The translations under genes were made by a program, and so were the position numbers. A DNA stretch of 64,000 nucleotides, from contig NC_054552.1 in the NCBI RefSeq assembly GCF_017654505.1, positions 31,279,013 through 31,343,012 on the forward strand. The letters run 5' to 3'. Origin of the DNA: Polyodon spathula (Eukaryota > Chordata > Actinopteri > Acipenseriformes > Polyodontidae). The notes under the pieces were generated by a model, which saw only the letters and a program-made list of their open reading frames with translations, was not told where the DNA came from and did no database searches. Every line of letters starts with the position of its first letter. Position 1 is the stretch's first letter. This document shows positions 1 to 27,400 of the stretch, one piece after another.

Positions 1-536
1 GAACAGTCTGGCCAATCACAGGGCGACACCAGTCACCAGCCAGCGAATCACAGCGCAACAATGCAGTGATCAACCCCAACACTTCCTTAGCAACCCCACC
101 CACTGCAACCAGGGGAAGTGCAGTGCAAACTGCCCATGCATTGCTGGGATTAAAGTCAATGCCAAGTCCTGTTCGAGTAGGAGGGGGATTAGGAGTCACT
201 GGAACTGTACACTAGCACAACTGGGTTCACTCAACGCTGCTACAGGCACTACACTCCGAACCACACTGGAACAGTGCCAGGAATTCCACGCTCCCGTGGG
301 AAACTCAAGTACCTAGCGATGGCAAGCAGTTTCCCATTGCACAGCAGTCTGATCCATTCCTGGTTTTGCAAGGAGTTTAATTACACACCTGAGCTTCATA
401 CCTATACACTGTGGCTAGTAAACCTCATAGTAAAACCTAGAAGAGGTGAAACTGCTATGCAATCACACACATATGATGGCAGGACTGTGCAATTGCTTTT
501 ATCCAAAGTTGTGAAAAGCAACCCTATTTTCAGACC
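1..536. other. Unassigned flank or strc intron
   Basis: No exon, RNA gene or repeat family could be recognised in this stretch. It lies 5' of the first visible strc exon and directly before an assembly gap, so it is probably intron or upstream sequence of strc. Open frames here run into N's and carry no recognisable protein similarity. Confidence 0.4.
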
Positions 537-1036
537 NNNNNNNNNNNNNNNNNNNNNNNNNNNNNNNNNNNNNNNNNNNNNNNNNNNNNNNNNNNNNNNN
601 NNNNNNNNNNNNNNNNNNNNNNNNNNNNNNNNNNNNNNNNNNNNNNNNNNNNNNNNNNNNNNNNNNNNNNNNNNNNNNNNNNNNNNNNNNNNNNNNNNNN
701 NNNNNNNNNNNNNNNNNNNNNNNNNNNNNNNNNNNNNNNNNNNNNNNNNNNNNNNNNNNNNNNNNNNNNNNNNNNNNNNNNNNNNNNNNNNNNNNNNNNN
801 NNNNNNNNNNNNNNNNNNNNNNNNNNNNNNNNNNNNNNNNNNNNNNNNNNNNNNNNNNNNNNNNNNNNNNNNNNNNNNNNNNNNNNNNNNNNNNNNNNNN
901 NNNNNNNNNNNNNNNNNNNNNNNNNNNNNNNNNNNNNNNNNNNNNNNNNNNNNNNNNNNNNNNNNNNNNNNNNNNNNNNNNNNNNNNNNNNNNNNNNNNN
1001 NNNNNNNNNNNNNNNNNNNNNNNNNNNNNNNNNNNN
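537..1036. other. Assembly gap of 500 N
   Basis: Exactly 500 N's, the usual placeholder for a gap of unknown size. The 5' half of strc lies upstream of 2242, so exons could be lost here. Open reading frames called across the N's are meaningless. Confidence 0.99.
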
Positions 1037-1185
1037 CAAGCATCATATTGCTTCTGTAGCAAATACTGGGATGAAATCCGTTTAAAGTGTTATTGCTTAC
1101 CTTGTGACAGGCTTAGTTCATTTTGGACAGCTCATATTAGTTATGTTTATTGTATTTTATTATATGCATTTGCTATATACTACAC

Positions 1186-1579
1186 CAGGTGTTCCCAAAC
1201 GGTGGTCCGCGGCGCAAAGAATAAGTTGCAAAGTACAACGAACAAAAAAGGCAGCGTCAGGAGTTTGAGTGCATTTGTACCGCGGGCTCAGCTTTGAGGG
1301 GCTGGAATGTTTTTTTTCTTTTTTTTCTTTCTTTTGTAGAATCGTTTTCTTGATAACTTGATAACATTCATTTAAAAATTCAGTTGAGGCCTATAATGAA
1401 TACGTTAAAATATTGAGTACTTTGATATATGTTTCAATCAAGGTATTTATCAAACTGATTAATCTTGTTACATACCGGTAATTGATTTATTAAAATGTTT
1501 GGATAGACTGCTGTTTTATTGATTACTGTCTCGTTCACGGCCGTCTTAAAATAACGCTAGATATGTTTTGTGGAAAATA

Positions 1580-1640
<61 letters not shown>

Positions 1641-2186
1641 CGTTTTTGGGCGCATTCCTCTTTATTGTGTATGAGTTCAGCTTGAGAGGTAACGGCTGGG
1701 CGTTTTAGTTACAGTGTTCAGAAATTAGGATTTAAGTTAAGTTTTTGTGCACATTGTACTGGTTTTACTCAAACTGATTCCTGTTCAGGTATTTATGAAT
1801 GGAAGTATGAGACATGGACTTCTTTCTTGTCTGAGGACCAAGAAAAATAACTGCATTTCTAAAATGTTCAATTATACAAAGGTGCCTAATTTAAAGGTTT
1901 GATAAAAACGTCTGTTTAGTTTTTTGCAGTTTATTTTATTTATTAAAATTAAAGTTTTTTTTAATTATTATTTTTACTTAGTGCATATTCTATATGCTTC
2001 CCATTTTTCACAATATTTATTCAAATGAATAAAGGGCGGTTTAGATTAGGTTCATTTATAATGTTACAGGTTTAAACATATAAAATGTTTTTAATTTTAC
2101 ATTTTCCTAAGGAGTGCTAATAGTGGGCCGCAGTGCCTAATATAGCTGAACAGGTGGGCCACAGGTAAAGAAGTTTGGGGAGCCTG
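1186..2186. mobile_element. Non-autonomous hAT-like DNA transposon
   Basis: The left end reads CAGGTGTTCCCAAACGGTGG. The right end, reverse-complemented, reads CAGGCTCCCCAAACTTCTTT, followed on both sides by a GTGG-type subterminal motif (GGTCCGC left, GTGGCCC right). Ends of the form CAGGNNTNCCCAAAC are typical of hAT elements. The 1-kb interior is AT-rich, holds a (TAA)n microsatellite and has no transposase frame, so this is a non-autonomous copy. I could not find a clean 8-bp target duplication (TACTACAC versus GTAGAGAC), so the ends may be off by a few bases. It lies about 55 bp before a strc exon. Confidence 0.55.
1577..1638. repeat. (TAA)n microsatellite
   Basis: About 20 uninterrupted TAA units inside the hAT-like element. 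Confidence 0.95.
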
Positions 2187-2241
2187 GTAGAGACCATTTG
2201 TTTTCAAATTCCTCTCCTTGCTGTGTTCCCCTCTCTCGCAG

Positions 2242-12305
<10,064 letters not shown>

Positions 12306-12399
12306 ACTGGTTTGCAAGCACTTCGTTACTCGATTCCACTTTCATCTTCTTAGCTTTTCTGGGGGGGGGTTAGTGGGGGGGTGCAGTAATACTGTTTAT

Positions 12400-12405
12400 A
12401 ATAAA
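12400..12405 (+). terminator. strc poly(A) signal AATAAA
   Basis: AATAAA about 95 bp after the strc stop codon, the first canonical signal downstream on the plus strand. Confidence 0.65.
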
Positions 12406-13026
12406 AGAACTAAACCCACAACACTATCTTGTTGTTATGCTTTGGGTTACCTCTAAGGGGAAGGGGAACAACCCTTAAATGCCCCGAAGGAAACACAAAA
12501 CAATGGTTTGAAATCAGAGCTTACCAAATGAATATGAAAATGGTAAATCTGAAAGGAAACATTGCCAAAAAGGTAACATTCCATATGTTGAATTAATTAT
12601 ATGCGAGGGAAGCATCTCACAGGCCATGTGACCCAATGCTCACAGAGCTTTTCCATGTTACCATGGTGATTCCCCAGCCTTGCTGTTTGCAATGCTTTCA
12701 GAGTAAATGAACCCAAAACTGGAAATAAAAAGGAAACCTACCAAATGAATCCTACCTTTAGTTACATATCCTGTGATAGAAGTTAATATGTAAAGCTTTT
12801 TGTTATTTACCAATAAACATTAAAACAGTACATTAAGCTAAATGTAAATTATTGGTCTTTTACCGTAGTGAATTATTTACACATCTTTCTTCAGAATATA
12901 ATATTATTAGTATATAATTACCAGTATGTCATTACATATTTACCACCTCGCTATAAGAACTGAACTCACTGTGTGAAAAATGATCATATAATCACAACAA
13001 AGCTGACTGTGTTAGCAGCTCCAGGT

Positions 13027-13032
13027 TTTATT
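13027..13032 (-). terminator. ckmt1 poly(A) signal AATAAA
   Basis: TTTATT on the plus strand reads AATAAA on the minus strand, about 135 bp after the ckmt1 stop. It faces the strc signal across roughly 620 bp, consistent with two convergent genes. Confidence 0.65.
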
Positions 13033-13166
13033 AGGTATTTCCTTGCAATGTTTCTCGAGGTACACAGTGCTTTGTTTCTGCATGCCGTCGTTCGTCTGAG
13101 ACACAGTGCCAGGACAGCAATGTTAAAAGCTGTTACAGTATCTGCCAAGTGTGCCTCCAAAACTTT

Positions 13167-17857
<4,691 letters not shown>

Positions 17858-18331
17858 TTTGTCGCACAATCAGAGAAAGGCAGAGAGTGCTGGCCAATCC
17901 TCCACAAACTGCAACGGTCCCAAAACAACCACAGAGAGGAAGAGTGTAAATAAATGGATCAGGAGAGAAAGAGGTTAAGAAGAGACAGAACGTGGTGCGA
18001 CTGCTAAATAAAGCAGAACCGTACGCGATGAGATCAAAGACTGCAGCAACAACCCACATCAGCAGGCAAAATCCATCAGATGCTTCAAATCTGTTAATCC
18101 ATATTCTGAGACAGAATTCGGGTCCTTATAGAAGTGACTGTTTCAAGGACTACAGCACTGGTTTGACGTGTATACTGGAATTAGTGAAACGTTTTTAAAT
18201 TGCTTTAAATTGTATGGTGGTGTGACAGGCTGAACGTGTGGTGTAAGACAACAGACTCCAGTCCAGTTTGCCAATTAATGCGCTTGGTTTTATTTCCCCA
18301 AAACCCAGGTCACCAAATACGCATTTAAACA

Positions 18332-18332
<1 letters not shown>

Positions 18333-18395
<63 letters not shown>
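18333..18395. repeat. (AAT)n microsatellite
   Basis: About 21 AAT units upstream of the ckmt1 start exon. The flanking sequence at 18230-18580 looks like an older dispersed repeat that I could not classify. Confidence 0.92.
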
Positions 18396-18397
<2 letters not shown>

Positions 18398-18708
18398 CAA
18401 TAGAACCGCCGGGATACACAACAATGTGTAACCCGACAAAGCAAAGAGAAACGGAGGTTTGCAGTCCCAAATAATAAACAGAAAAGACAATCCGTCTTCC
18501 TTCCGTGAGTCTAGACCCCTAGATGGATCAAATGAACCGCCAGTGAGTGAGTTAGTCGTCACAGCCCGTGGCGAATTTTCTTTGTGACATAAGCGCAAAT
18601 TGTATATTTTCTGACGTAGTCCGAGATTGGTTTTACAAGGGATACTGTTCATTGTATGTATAAAATAAGAACAAAAGTAAATGAATCTCTTTGTAACACA
18701 CACATATA

Positions 18709-19341
18709 TTGAGCATCAAAAGAAACTTATCACTTATAGTTGGATACAATTCACTAGATGTGGTCGAAAAATGACAAACTGTCTTAGAGCAGGTGCAGTG
18801 ACTTTATTGTGCTGATTAACTATTTACATCACAAAGATGAAGCAAAATCATCTGTCGATCTTGGGCAGGTGTTGTGACTCTTGGTCTCCCGGTTCTTGGC
18901 CTGTCATTGACAGTGTATCTGGTTATACCGTCTCACCAGGTTTAAAATTGTTGGCTGTGAGCACCCAAGACAGCGAGCCACAGTATGCTGCCCTAGTCCA
19001 GCCTCCAACATGCAGATTGCACGAAGGTTCTGCTCTCTTGACAGACGTGGCATATTGTTTGTTTTTGTTTTTGTTTTTCTGTGAGTTTCTTATTGCTTTT
19101 ATTCAAGCCTGCAATTCAACAGCTGAAACCACTCCATATCCAGTGTCCAATCAATTGTCTCACTAATTAAGTGATTAAGTGCATATGCTTCAGTCATAGT
19201 CACTCAGGCGTGTCAAGGTCAAGTGATCGAGTGATTAAAAGAAGCCAAAAACATTTTGTCAATGTCCATCATTTATATTCCTTATTTGTTTTTCGAAAAT
19301 AAATGTATTATAATAGTGATGAGTTCCTTTTGATGCTCAGT
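18709..19341 (-). mobile_element. Tc1/mariner-like element, internally deleted copy 1
   Basis: Terminal inverted repeats TTGAGCATCAAAAGAAAC (left) and CTGAGCATCAAAAGGAAC (right end, reverse-complemented) lie next to TA. The minus strand retains fragments of the N-terminal helix-turn-helix of a Tc1 transposase, around 18950-19050, and is similar to the copy at 55 kb. The DDE catalytic part is absent and frames are broken. It lies between the ckmt1 start exon and its probable 5' UTR exon. Confidence 0.85.
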
Positions 19342-20224
19342 ATATACACATACGTGTGCGTGTGTGCTCACATCACCAACCAAGCTTCATGTTTGCATAA
19401 CCCTTAATAACAAAGCCACACCGGATAATATTTTGCAGTGTCATTTACTTATTTTAAGTAATTTGATCTTTAATATCCCATGAAGCACTCTAAAAAATGG
19501 TTCACACAATACATTCGTAACAGGACAATGTTTCTCGGTTCAGAGTCCACTTGGATCTTATCCAGAAACAAATGCCTTTCAAGATACGAACACGCAACCC
19601 CTCCTCATCCAGAGAACACAAAGACTCCAACTCTTTCAAACAAGGTTTTAACGGACATTTAAGTGACAAGGGCCTGTTCAACATGTAATGCAACCCTACC
19701 CACCGTTAAATGGGGTGGTATTGCTTGATATCCCCATCTTGAAAGGATTTTATTATGAAAGGAATCCCAAACGTTTAGTGGCACTACATTTATACCAATT
19801 CAAAACACATAACTTAACACATGTCCTTGCAAAAGTGAAAACTGGGTTAATAAAACACAAGTTGGATAACTGGTCCTGGTTCTTAAATCCATTACCCCAT
19901 GTATGCAAAATATTTCTAGATGTCTTGAGTTTGCACCCAGAGCATACAGTTATAAGCTTGACTGCTTTGCTTTTCATGTTGTGAAACCAACATAAAAAGT
20001 GATTACTGAAGACTAAGAGTTTAGGGTTCTAATTGCAGAACTCAGGACACTCCACACAATTTAGGCTACAATAAAGAGGCACCATGAGGAATGCTAGCCA
20101 TGTAAATCATATATTTTTGTATAGATAAAAACATCCTTCATAACACCAACATAAAAAGAAAAGATCATGTTATATGCGTGAAGCATTTCAATCCTCAGCA
20201 AGATGAAATAGACAGTATGCCTAC

Positions 20225-20275
20225 CTTGTACTTCTGAGCTGGCTGCTGTGGGCTCTGCTGCTGCTGGCTAGGTGA
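20225..20275 (-). other. ckmt1: Probable ckmt1 5' UTR exon and core promoter
   Basis: On the minus strand, CAGCTCAGAAGTACAAG is followed by a GTAGGC donor. The first coding exon has a plausible acceptor (CCGTTGCAG) at 17909, so a noncoding first exon spliced over 2.3 kb is expected. A TATA-like run (TTAAAAAAAC, near 20295-20305) sits about 30 bp before a possible start near 20270. This is inference, with no transcript support. Confidence 0.4.
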
Positions 20276-20827
20276 CTGACTGGGAGAGCCCAGTTTTTTT
20301 AAGAACTCTTCCGCTTGAGATTAGAGTAAGTCTGATCAGCTAGTGCCCAGCCCCATCTTCCAGGAAAGGGTCATGAAATGTGCCACTGACGGCTCTGAAC
20401 GTATATGCCTGTCATTACGTTTTACTTGCATCTTTGTATCTGCATTGTACAAAAACCCAGAAGTGAGGCGCTTCTTTTACTGTCCGCACCAATGAGCAGG
20501 AAACTTTCTATTAGAACTCACAATTTCAGAACCCCACATTTGTATTTATTTATCTTTATACTTCAAACCATTATATATGTGTGCGAGTTTTTCTGGTTAA
20601 GATAAAGACACCGTGACTCTAACCACATAGCAAACTGATCTTTGTTACCGGTGTGGTTGGTAGCAGCAGGGGGTGGATACATTGGCTTCAGCAGCTTGGA
20701 AGTCAATTATACAAACACTATGCCAACCACTCAAAAACATACAAAACATATTTGTAAACCAAGAAATTAAAACCCTTAAAAGGCTTCTGACCACTGAGCA
20801 ATTCCATTGCATTACAAAACAAGAATT

Positions 20828-20833
20828 TTTATT
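20828..20833 (-). terminator. Candidate ticrr poly(A) signal
   Basis: AATAAA on the minus strand about 580 bp after the ticrr stop. A second candidate at 21085-21090 is nearer to the stop. The stretch between the stop and here has no other recognised feature and is probably ticrr 3' UTR. Confidence 0.45.
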
Positions 20834-21409
20834 ATACTGAATAATGTGTAAAATATTTTCAGTTATTCACATTAATTAGCAAATCTAACATTTAAATAAT
20901 CTGTATAATATTTACAAACACTCTACATATCGCCCCCTTATTTAAAAAAGACAAACATAACAAAATACATCATTCACAACCAGAATAATTTGCTCAAAAA
21001 AAAATATTCTACCTGGCCTTCAAATATAAAAACTTTCAAGGCCACGGTGTAGGTCTTTTTTACAAAGTATTTCTCATATTGCTTTTTATTTCATATAACT
21101 GTCTACAGTAAAAACCAGTACAATGTCCTATTACGTTCTGAACTGGATGCAGGAACTGAATTGCTCTACACATGAAGTTTCCTTAAGGTGGTCAATTGAC
21201 TATGAAAAAAAGTACACAAAACTGCAATAGATAACCTGTAGCCTAGTGGCGTGACCTACTGACCAAGGGGAAATGTGTTCTAGCCAGTGTGACCTGAAAA
21301 AGACTCCCCAGGTTTACATAAATTAAAATCAACAGGCTTCTAAAAAACAAACACACACACACACAAAAAAAAAACTTTCACAATTAGATATTTCAGCTGG
21401 AGTCTTGAA

Positions 21410-24400
21410 CTATGACAACAGCTTCTTTCTGCTGTAGGTCATGTTCACTGATCGCTGCCTGGGCGCTCTGTTAAATGGGGACATGTCCTGCTCTGAGACC
21501 GTGAGTACTGCTGCCGCCTTCTGTGAAGACGTGTCCAGGTCGGACTCATCATCTGCGAAAAGGATTACAATATCAATCTGTGAACCTAGGTCTTAATCAA
21601 ATAAAAAGAATGTAGAAATATTTACACAAACCAAACAGACAGCCCCAACGGCAAAACATAATGTACATCAAAAAAGCATTTCTGTACACTAGTTCAATCA
21701 AACTCACGTCTTGGATAGCCTTTCTTGTTTGAGGAAGGGGTCTTGCCCCTATACAGCAATGGAGATTGAGTCAACGCCAGCAAGCCACTTGCAGATACAG
21801 GCTTCCTCAATTTGCAGCTTGGCGGAGTCACATCTATAGAAAAAAAGATACATTACGATTACATTATACAGTAGAGTAGCAAGAAAGGCCAAACTAATAG
21901 GCTGCTGCCTGAAATCTGGATTCAGCACCACCTGGAACATTTTCTTGACAGGCCTTTAACAGCAGATGACAAGTATATCTTAACAGAATCTCAAGAACCA
22001 CAACAGAGCACAGTAATCAAGTTGAAAAGCCCTGTCAACAAATTAAGTTCTCAACATGCTCTTAGAATGCCTTCGAGTGGAATCACTTAATTTAATTTTG
22101 TCCACAGTAAGGTGGTCAGTGCAATACTGCTGAACAGTGATTGCAAAGACTTAGAGAAGCTGCACGTCTAAACCAAAGCGATCTTACCTGAGATGACACA
22201 GTCTTCGTCAATGAAAAACTGGTTGTCGCACTGCGGGGATTCGCTGTCTCCCCACCGGTTACACAGACCTCCAGCGATGTCCGAATCCTCAAGCCTGCTT
22301 AGAAGGGGTTTCTTCGCTCTCCTCTGACCATCATCCTCATCTGGGGAAAAGGCCTCGCTGCTGCCTCGCTTCCTCGACCTCAGACCAAACGCATCTCTAG
22401 AGTCTTGACTGTCTCTATGATCTAAAGATTGAATATCCTGGAGCCTGCAGACTCCTTCCAGCTCTGGATCCTCCAGCAATTTCAAATTTTCAGCTTCCTT
22501 GCTCAGAGGCACACCTACTACCCACTTATCCTTACCGCCAACACCTGCGCCTACTCCTCCAGCCTTCTTCCTCCGGGGCCAGTTGATGAGGTTCTCCGGG
22601 GTGGACCTGCCTTGTCTCTGAGGTGATGGAGTCCATCGGGCAGCTTCTCCGATTCCAGAAGGGGAGAGGGTGCTGGAATGCCGTGTTGGGGTGTAGGACT
22701 GACAAATATAAGTCTGCACCCCACCTTTTCCTGGTGTTGTTTCGCCAGGTGTGCCATGAGTGCAAAGTGAAGAGGGGGAAGCATATCCAGTGTCCCTACG
22801 CTTGGGGTAACGAGTGAGCGGACTGGCTGGTTCTGCTCTTTTTATCTTTGTGCTGCCCTGGGGTATCGCCTTCAGGCTACTCTCGACACCAGTCTCCCTG
22901 GCGTTAAAGGAATCTGTTCGTTTGAACTTGAGTTTGTGCAGTCCCGAAGCCTGCATCTCCAGCTCTACTTGGTAGGAGGGGGTATCAGGAGTGGCTGAGC
23001 TGCGCCGTTGGCTAGGTGTTCGAGAGGTCCGGGGAGTGGAAAACTTTGAGGGTTCCTCTGGGCTCCCAAGACGGGAGGCTGCCTGCCTCTGCTGGCGATC
23101 AGGGGTACAACGGAACCCATACCTGGGTCCAGGGGTGGAGAAGGAGCCTCCTGGTTTTCTGGAGGAAAATTCAAACACCTCATCAGACTTTGAGGGTTTT
23201 CTGGTGAAACAAATATTCATTTTAAGATCCTCTGTTTTTAAGATTGTGGCTTCAGAGATTTCAATGCTCTCCTCCTCTTCTGTTGTTGCGAAAGACCCAG
23301 ATGTGCATGTGCTAGCCTGGGAAGACGAGTCCAGCCTCTCTGAAACAGATACCACGTCAGACTGGGAACTGACTTTGTTCTGGGAGAGGTCCGAGAATCC
23401 TGCCAGCCGTTTACACACAGAGTCAACACCTGTCTGGGTGCTGCCCATGCTGTCTGACTTGAAGGCTCTCTTCGGTTTAGGGGCACTAATCTCATCAGTG
23501 TTGGCAGTCTGCTGCAGGTACCCACAAGACCTTGAACTTGAAAACAATTTGGTTTTCTCCCGATTCTTTCTGCCACCCAGTGACTTGCTCACGGTGTTAG
23601 CCTTAACAGGAGAGCTGGAAAATGCATTTGCAAGAGCTGTTGTATCAGCGGTCTCTAGTCTGTCTGTTAAAGTTGTTCCACCCATCTTCTGAAGGTGTTT
23701 CCTTAGTGTGATATCATCGTTGCTACTTTTCAATGGAGTCCATACAGGGTTTTTAGAAGGAGTGCCTTTCAAAGGTGTTCCTCCTGACCTTGTAAGAATC
23801 CTCTGTGGAATGAGAGGACTTTTCTGTCGAGTCCTAGCAGGTTGTTTAACAGGGGAGGACTTGCCACAAAGCTCTGCTCCAGTATCATTTCTCAATGGCG
23901 TACAGGATTTGGAGGCTTTAGGTGTTCTTGGAGTTAGGGGTACAACCAAACTTGTTTTCCAAGGTTCTTTTTCTGGGGTAAAATGTCCTGCCTTCTGGGG
24001 GGAATTTACAAATAGTGAAAGACTTTTTCTTGGCGTGCCTAATTGTCCTGTGATTCTCAATGAAGTTCTTGTGGCAATTTGTTTTGGTGGCGTTCCCACT
24101 GGAGATTTGGGAGTACACGGACCCCGGCAGCTCATTAAAGTTGCTGGTGAATTTGTTATTCTCTGGGATCTTGTAGGAGTTTGCAGGGTACCTGCTTTTT
24201 GAGGGGTTCTCATTAACGCTCTTGGCGTACCTGGTGTTTGAGGACTCTTTCTTGGGGTACCGTTTTTTGTAGGTGTCCTTAACATTCTTGGGGACTCCGG
24301 TGTTTTGAACGCCACATGAGCTTGTCCTTGAAGCCTGGGTTTGTGTGGAGAAGGAGACCAGGTCACAGTTTTTTTGGGTGTTCTTGTTGGGCTTTCTGAA

Positions 24401-27400
24401 ATACCAGACTTTGCATCTGTTCTTGCGGGCAATAGGGATTCCACAAAGTTCTTTACAGGTGTCCTCAGATGGTTGCCTGGCGATCTATCCTTGAGAGGAG
24501 TTCCCAATACCAAACGCTGGCTTCTCCGGATAGGAGATTTGAAAGGACTGCCACCTAACTTCCAAGATGACGACCCATGTGTCTCTGATCTTATTCCCAG
24601 GACAGGGCTCATCACAGGGCTTTGGCATGGGATCCTGGGAGGTGTACGTGGAGATTTCCGAAGAGTTACGCCTTTGCCCGAGGGGCTCCATAGCTTCCTG
24701 TGAGTTTTTCTAGGAGTTTTCTTAGGAGTCTGTAGAATAAATGAAATTCAAACTAGTTTTGCTCCTTCAACAATTTAATGGCACTGTATTAGTGACATGG
24801 TGTGGCACGTACCTGACACTCTAGTTTCTCAGAAACCTGCTCTTCCATACCAGCCCTTCTCTCCTCCCTGGAGCCACAGGCTTCAGAGTGGCTGGGAGAG
24901 ACCATGGCACCAAACAGCAGCCGTACTGGAGACCTGATGGTCTGAATATTCAGCGTGCCTGAAATACAAGCATTGTTTCGATTACACACACAGAAAAGTA
25001 ATACCTTAGTGAAATTACCTACATTTTACCCAGCATCAGCAAGTACACCAACACTCAATCTAGTAACACCCACCTCCCCTGCTAGTAAATAGTAGTTGTT
25101 CGTTTACTTCTCCCCATAGACATACTGCAATCTACAAAAACAGTAAACTGAAAATCATCACAGGAGGATTATTTTACCATATTTAAAAAGGAAGGAAAAA
25201 AGGTATTTCTAAAGTGTGGACCTTGCTGATAACCTGCAAGCCAAGTGCCGTACTCACCTGCTTTGCTATCACTCAGGGTCAGTTGGGAAGCCGAATGGAC
25301 CCTCTCCAGGTTCCGAGACCGTGGCTGGGAACTGGAGTAGAAGGAGCTGGAGTGCCTCCTGCCAAAAGACAGCTTCTTGATTCGAGGGCTCCTTCTCAAG
25401 TCAGTCTCTACAATCAGAAATTAAAATGAACGATTGCTTTGAAGAGCATTGGCTGATGGTGGGAAATGACAGTCCGGATTACAACACCTCAGTTCGCAAC
25501 CTTTATTTACACAAAATGATTTGTTCTCCCTACACCTTTGTTGCTGGGGTTTCAAGCTGTGAATATATATTGCAAAGTTATTGGCAGGTGTGTGTAGATG
25601 TTTTCCCAGTTTACATAACGATGGCTAGTTTTACATGCCCAGATTAGAGCAAGTCTTAGACTATTTTACCTGAGCCAGGTGAAGAGCAAACTCACCGTTT
25701 TCTGGCTTCACAGGGGATTCCTCCACAATGCAGACGTCAGAAGCAGTGATCGAGTTCCTGAATCATATAGAAAATACAATTCACTACAGTACAAACTTCA
25801 ATAATGTGTTATTGGTATCACTGGCAGTAGTTAAGGATCTAATTTAAGACACTTATGAGCACTAAAATACAGTAATCCGTCACGTATCCTCCCTAACCGT
25901 TTATCCACCATGATCAACCTCTTCAGCAACGTCAGTTTATTATTGAACAGAGAAGATTAGTTCAGAGATTGTAGATCCTACCAAAGTTTTCATATTGTGT
26001 GTTGTATGTGCTCCGTGCGCTGCCATTGCTGGTAGTGTCATGTGAGCTGTTCAATGTGTTAATATGTAAATAAATCCTGTTCGCCTGCAGGGGGCGTATC
26101 AACTTCAACCCCCATCTCGATCTCACTCAGCAGCGAATGCACGCACCCACACAGCTACTCTGTCACAAGCATCAATACCGTGTATCTTTCTAAACAAGGG
26201 ACTTAGGGGAGCTCCCTAATAAAAGCTGAATCTGAAAACAATAATTGCGTGAATATAGTAATTCTTACAGCTGTAGATAAGGGTATTTAAAACAGGATTA
26301 ATTTATCCACCTTTTTACACCTCCGCCCTTATTCTGGATATGCAACTGATTATTGTAGCAAACTCTCATTAAAAATAGCAAACAAGAGCAGTTTACGGCT
26401 TTTTGAAGCCATGGAAACAGCCCTGGAGTATCAGTGGTACTGACCTTCCTTTAATCTGTCTGTGCAGCAGCCTGTTTGAGACCTGCTTGTGCAGAGGTGT
26501 TTCCGAGACCTTTTTAGTCAGAAGCTTGTGATTATCTGAAACTGGAAACAGTACAACATTCAGCATAAAGAACACATACTAAAAACAAGTCACAAGAACC
26601 TTTGTACTGACAGATCCAGTCAGCTACATTTAACAGATTTCTACTTTTATATTAAAAGTTGCAGAAACCACACCTTCAACAATCAACTTCAATACTGTTA
26701 TATATTTGTATGATATTATTATATAACATTATGCAAACAATTGTGTTCTAGAGGACAACTGCCATTACCTTTCACATCTTCCTTAGACCTTGAACGCTTG
26801 TGCCTCAGTCCCTCCACAGCAGATACAGACTGGCTCCTTGGTAGCTTAGCTTTTTTAATAGAAGTGTGTGACTCTTGATTGAACAGGTTCCGGCGTACCT
26901 TTGTTACCTCTGCAGAAACAGACATTAGTAAAAAGCACAAGCTAAGCAGAAAAGACCCCTTCCATACACATTGCTCTTATTAGCCAAGTTGGGGAGACAT
27001 GGTCAAGTAGGAACAAGTGGGAATGGAATTGACACCCAGACTATATGACCCACAAGTAGCCCAGCTGGCTTCCAAGAAAAGAATTCAACCATAATGAGAT
27101 AAAATGGAGCTCAAGATTGTTTAATAGGTATCTTTGAATTTAAACAAACATTCTAAAAATGACAAAACAGGTCACCTATCAAAATAAAAATGTTGTCCCA
27201 GAAGTTACTTTATGTGTGAACAACAAATGACTTGAAATATTCACCTTGTACTACTTCTTTGGGTGGTGGAGGTTCAGGACAAGGTAGCTCCACAGCAAAA
27301 GAAAGACGAGACTTGACCCTTTCCTAAAAAATAAGACAAAATCAGCAATATTAAAACCTGTTCCACGCATTTCGTTTACTTACAAATGATCTTTTGAGAA

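Noticed and set aside
274..1062. Long open frames around 274-1062 on both strands
   Set aside because: They exist only because N's are read as open codons; there is no real protein.
22991..24202. Plus-strand frames of 233 and 164 codons
   Set aside because: Antisense shadows of the ticrr 2.5-kb exon.
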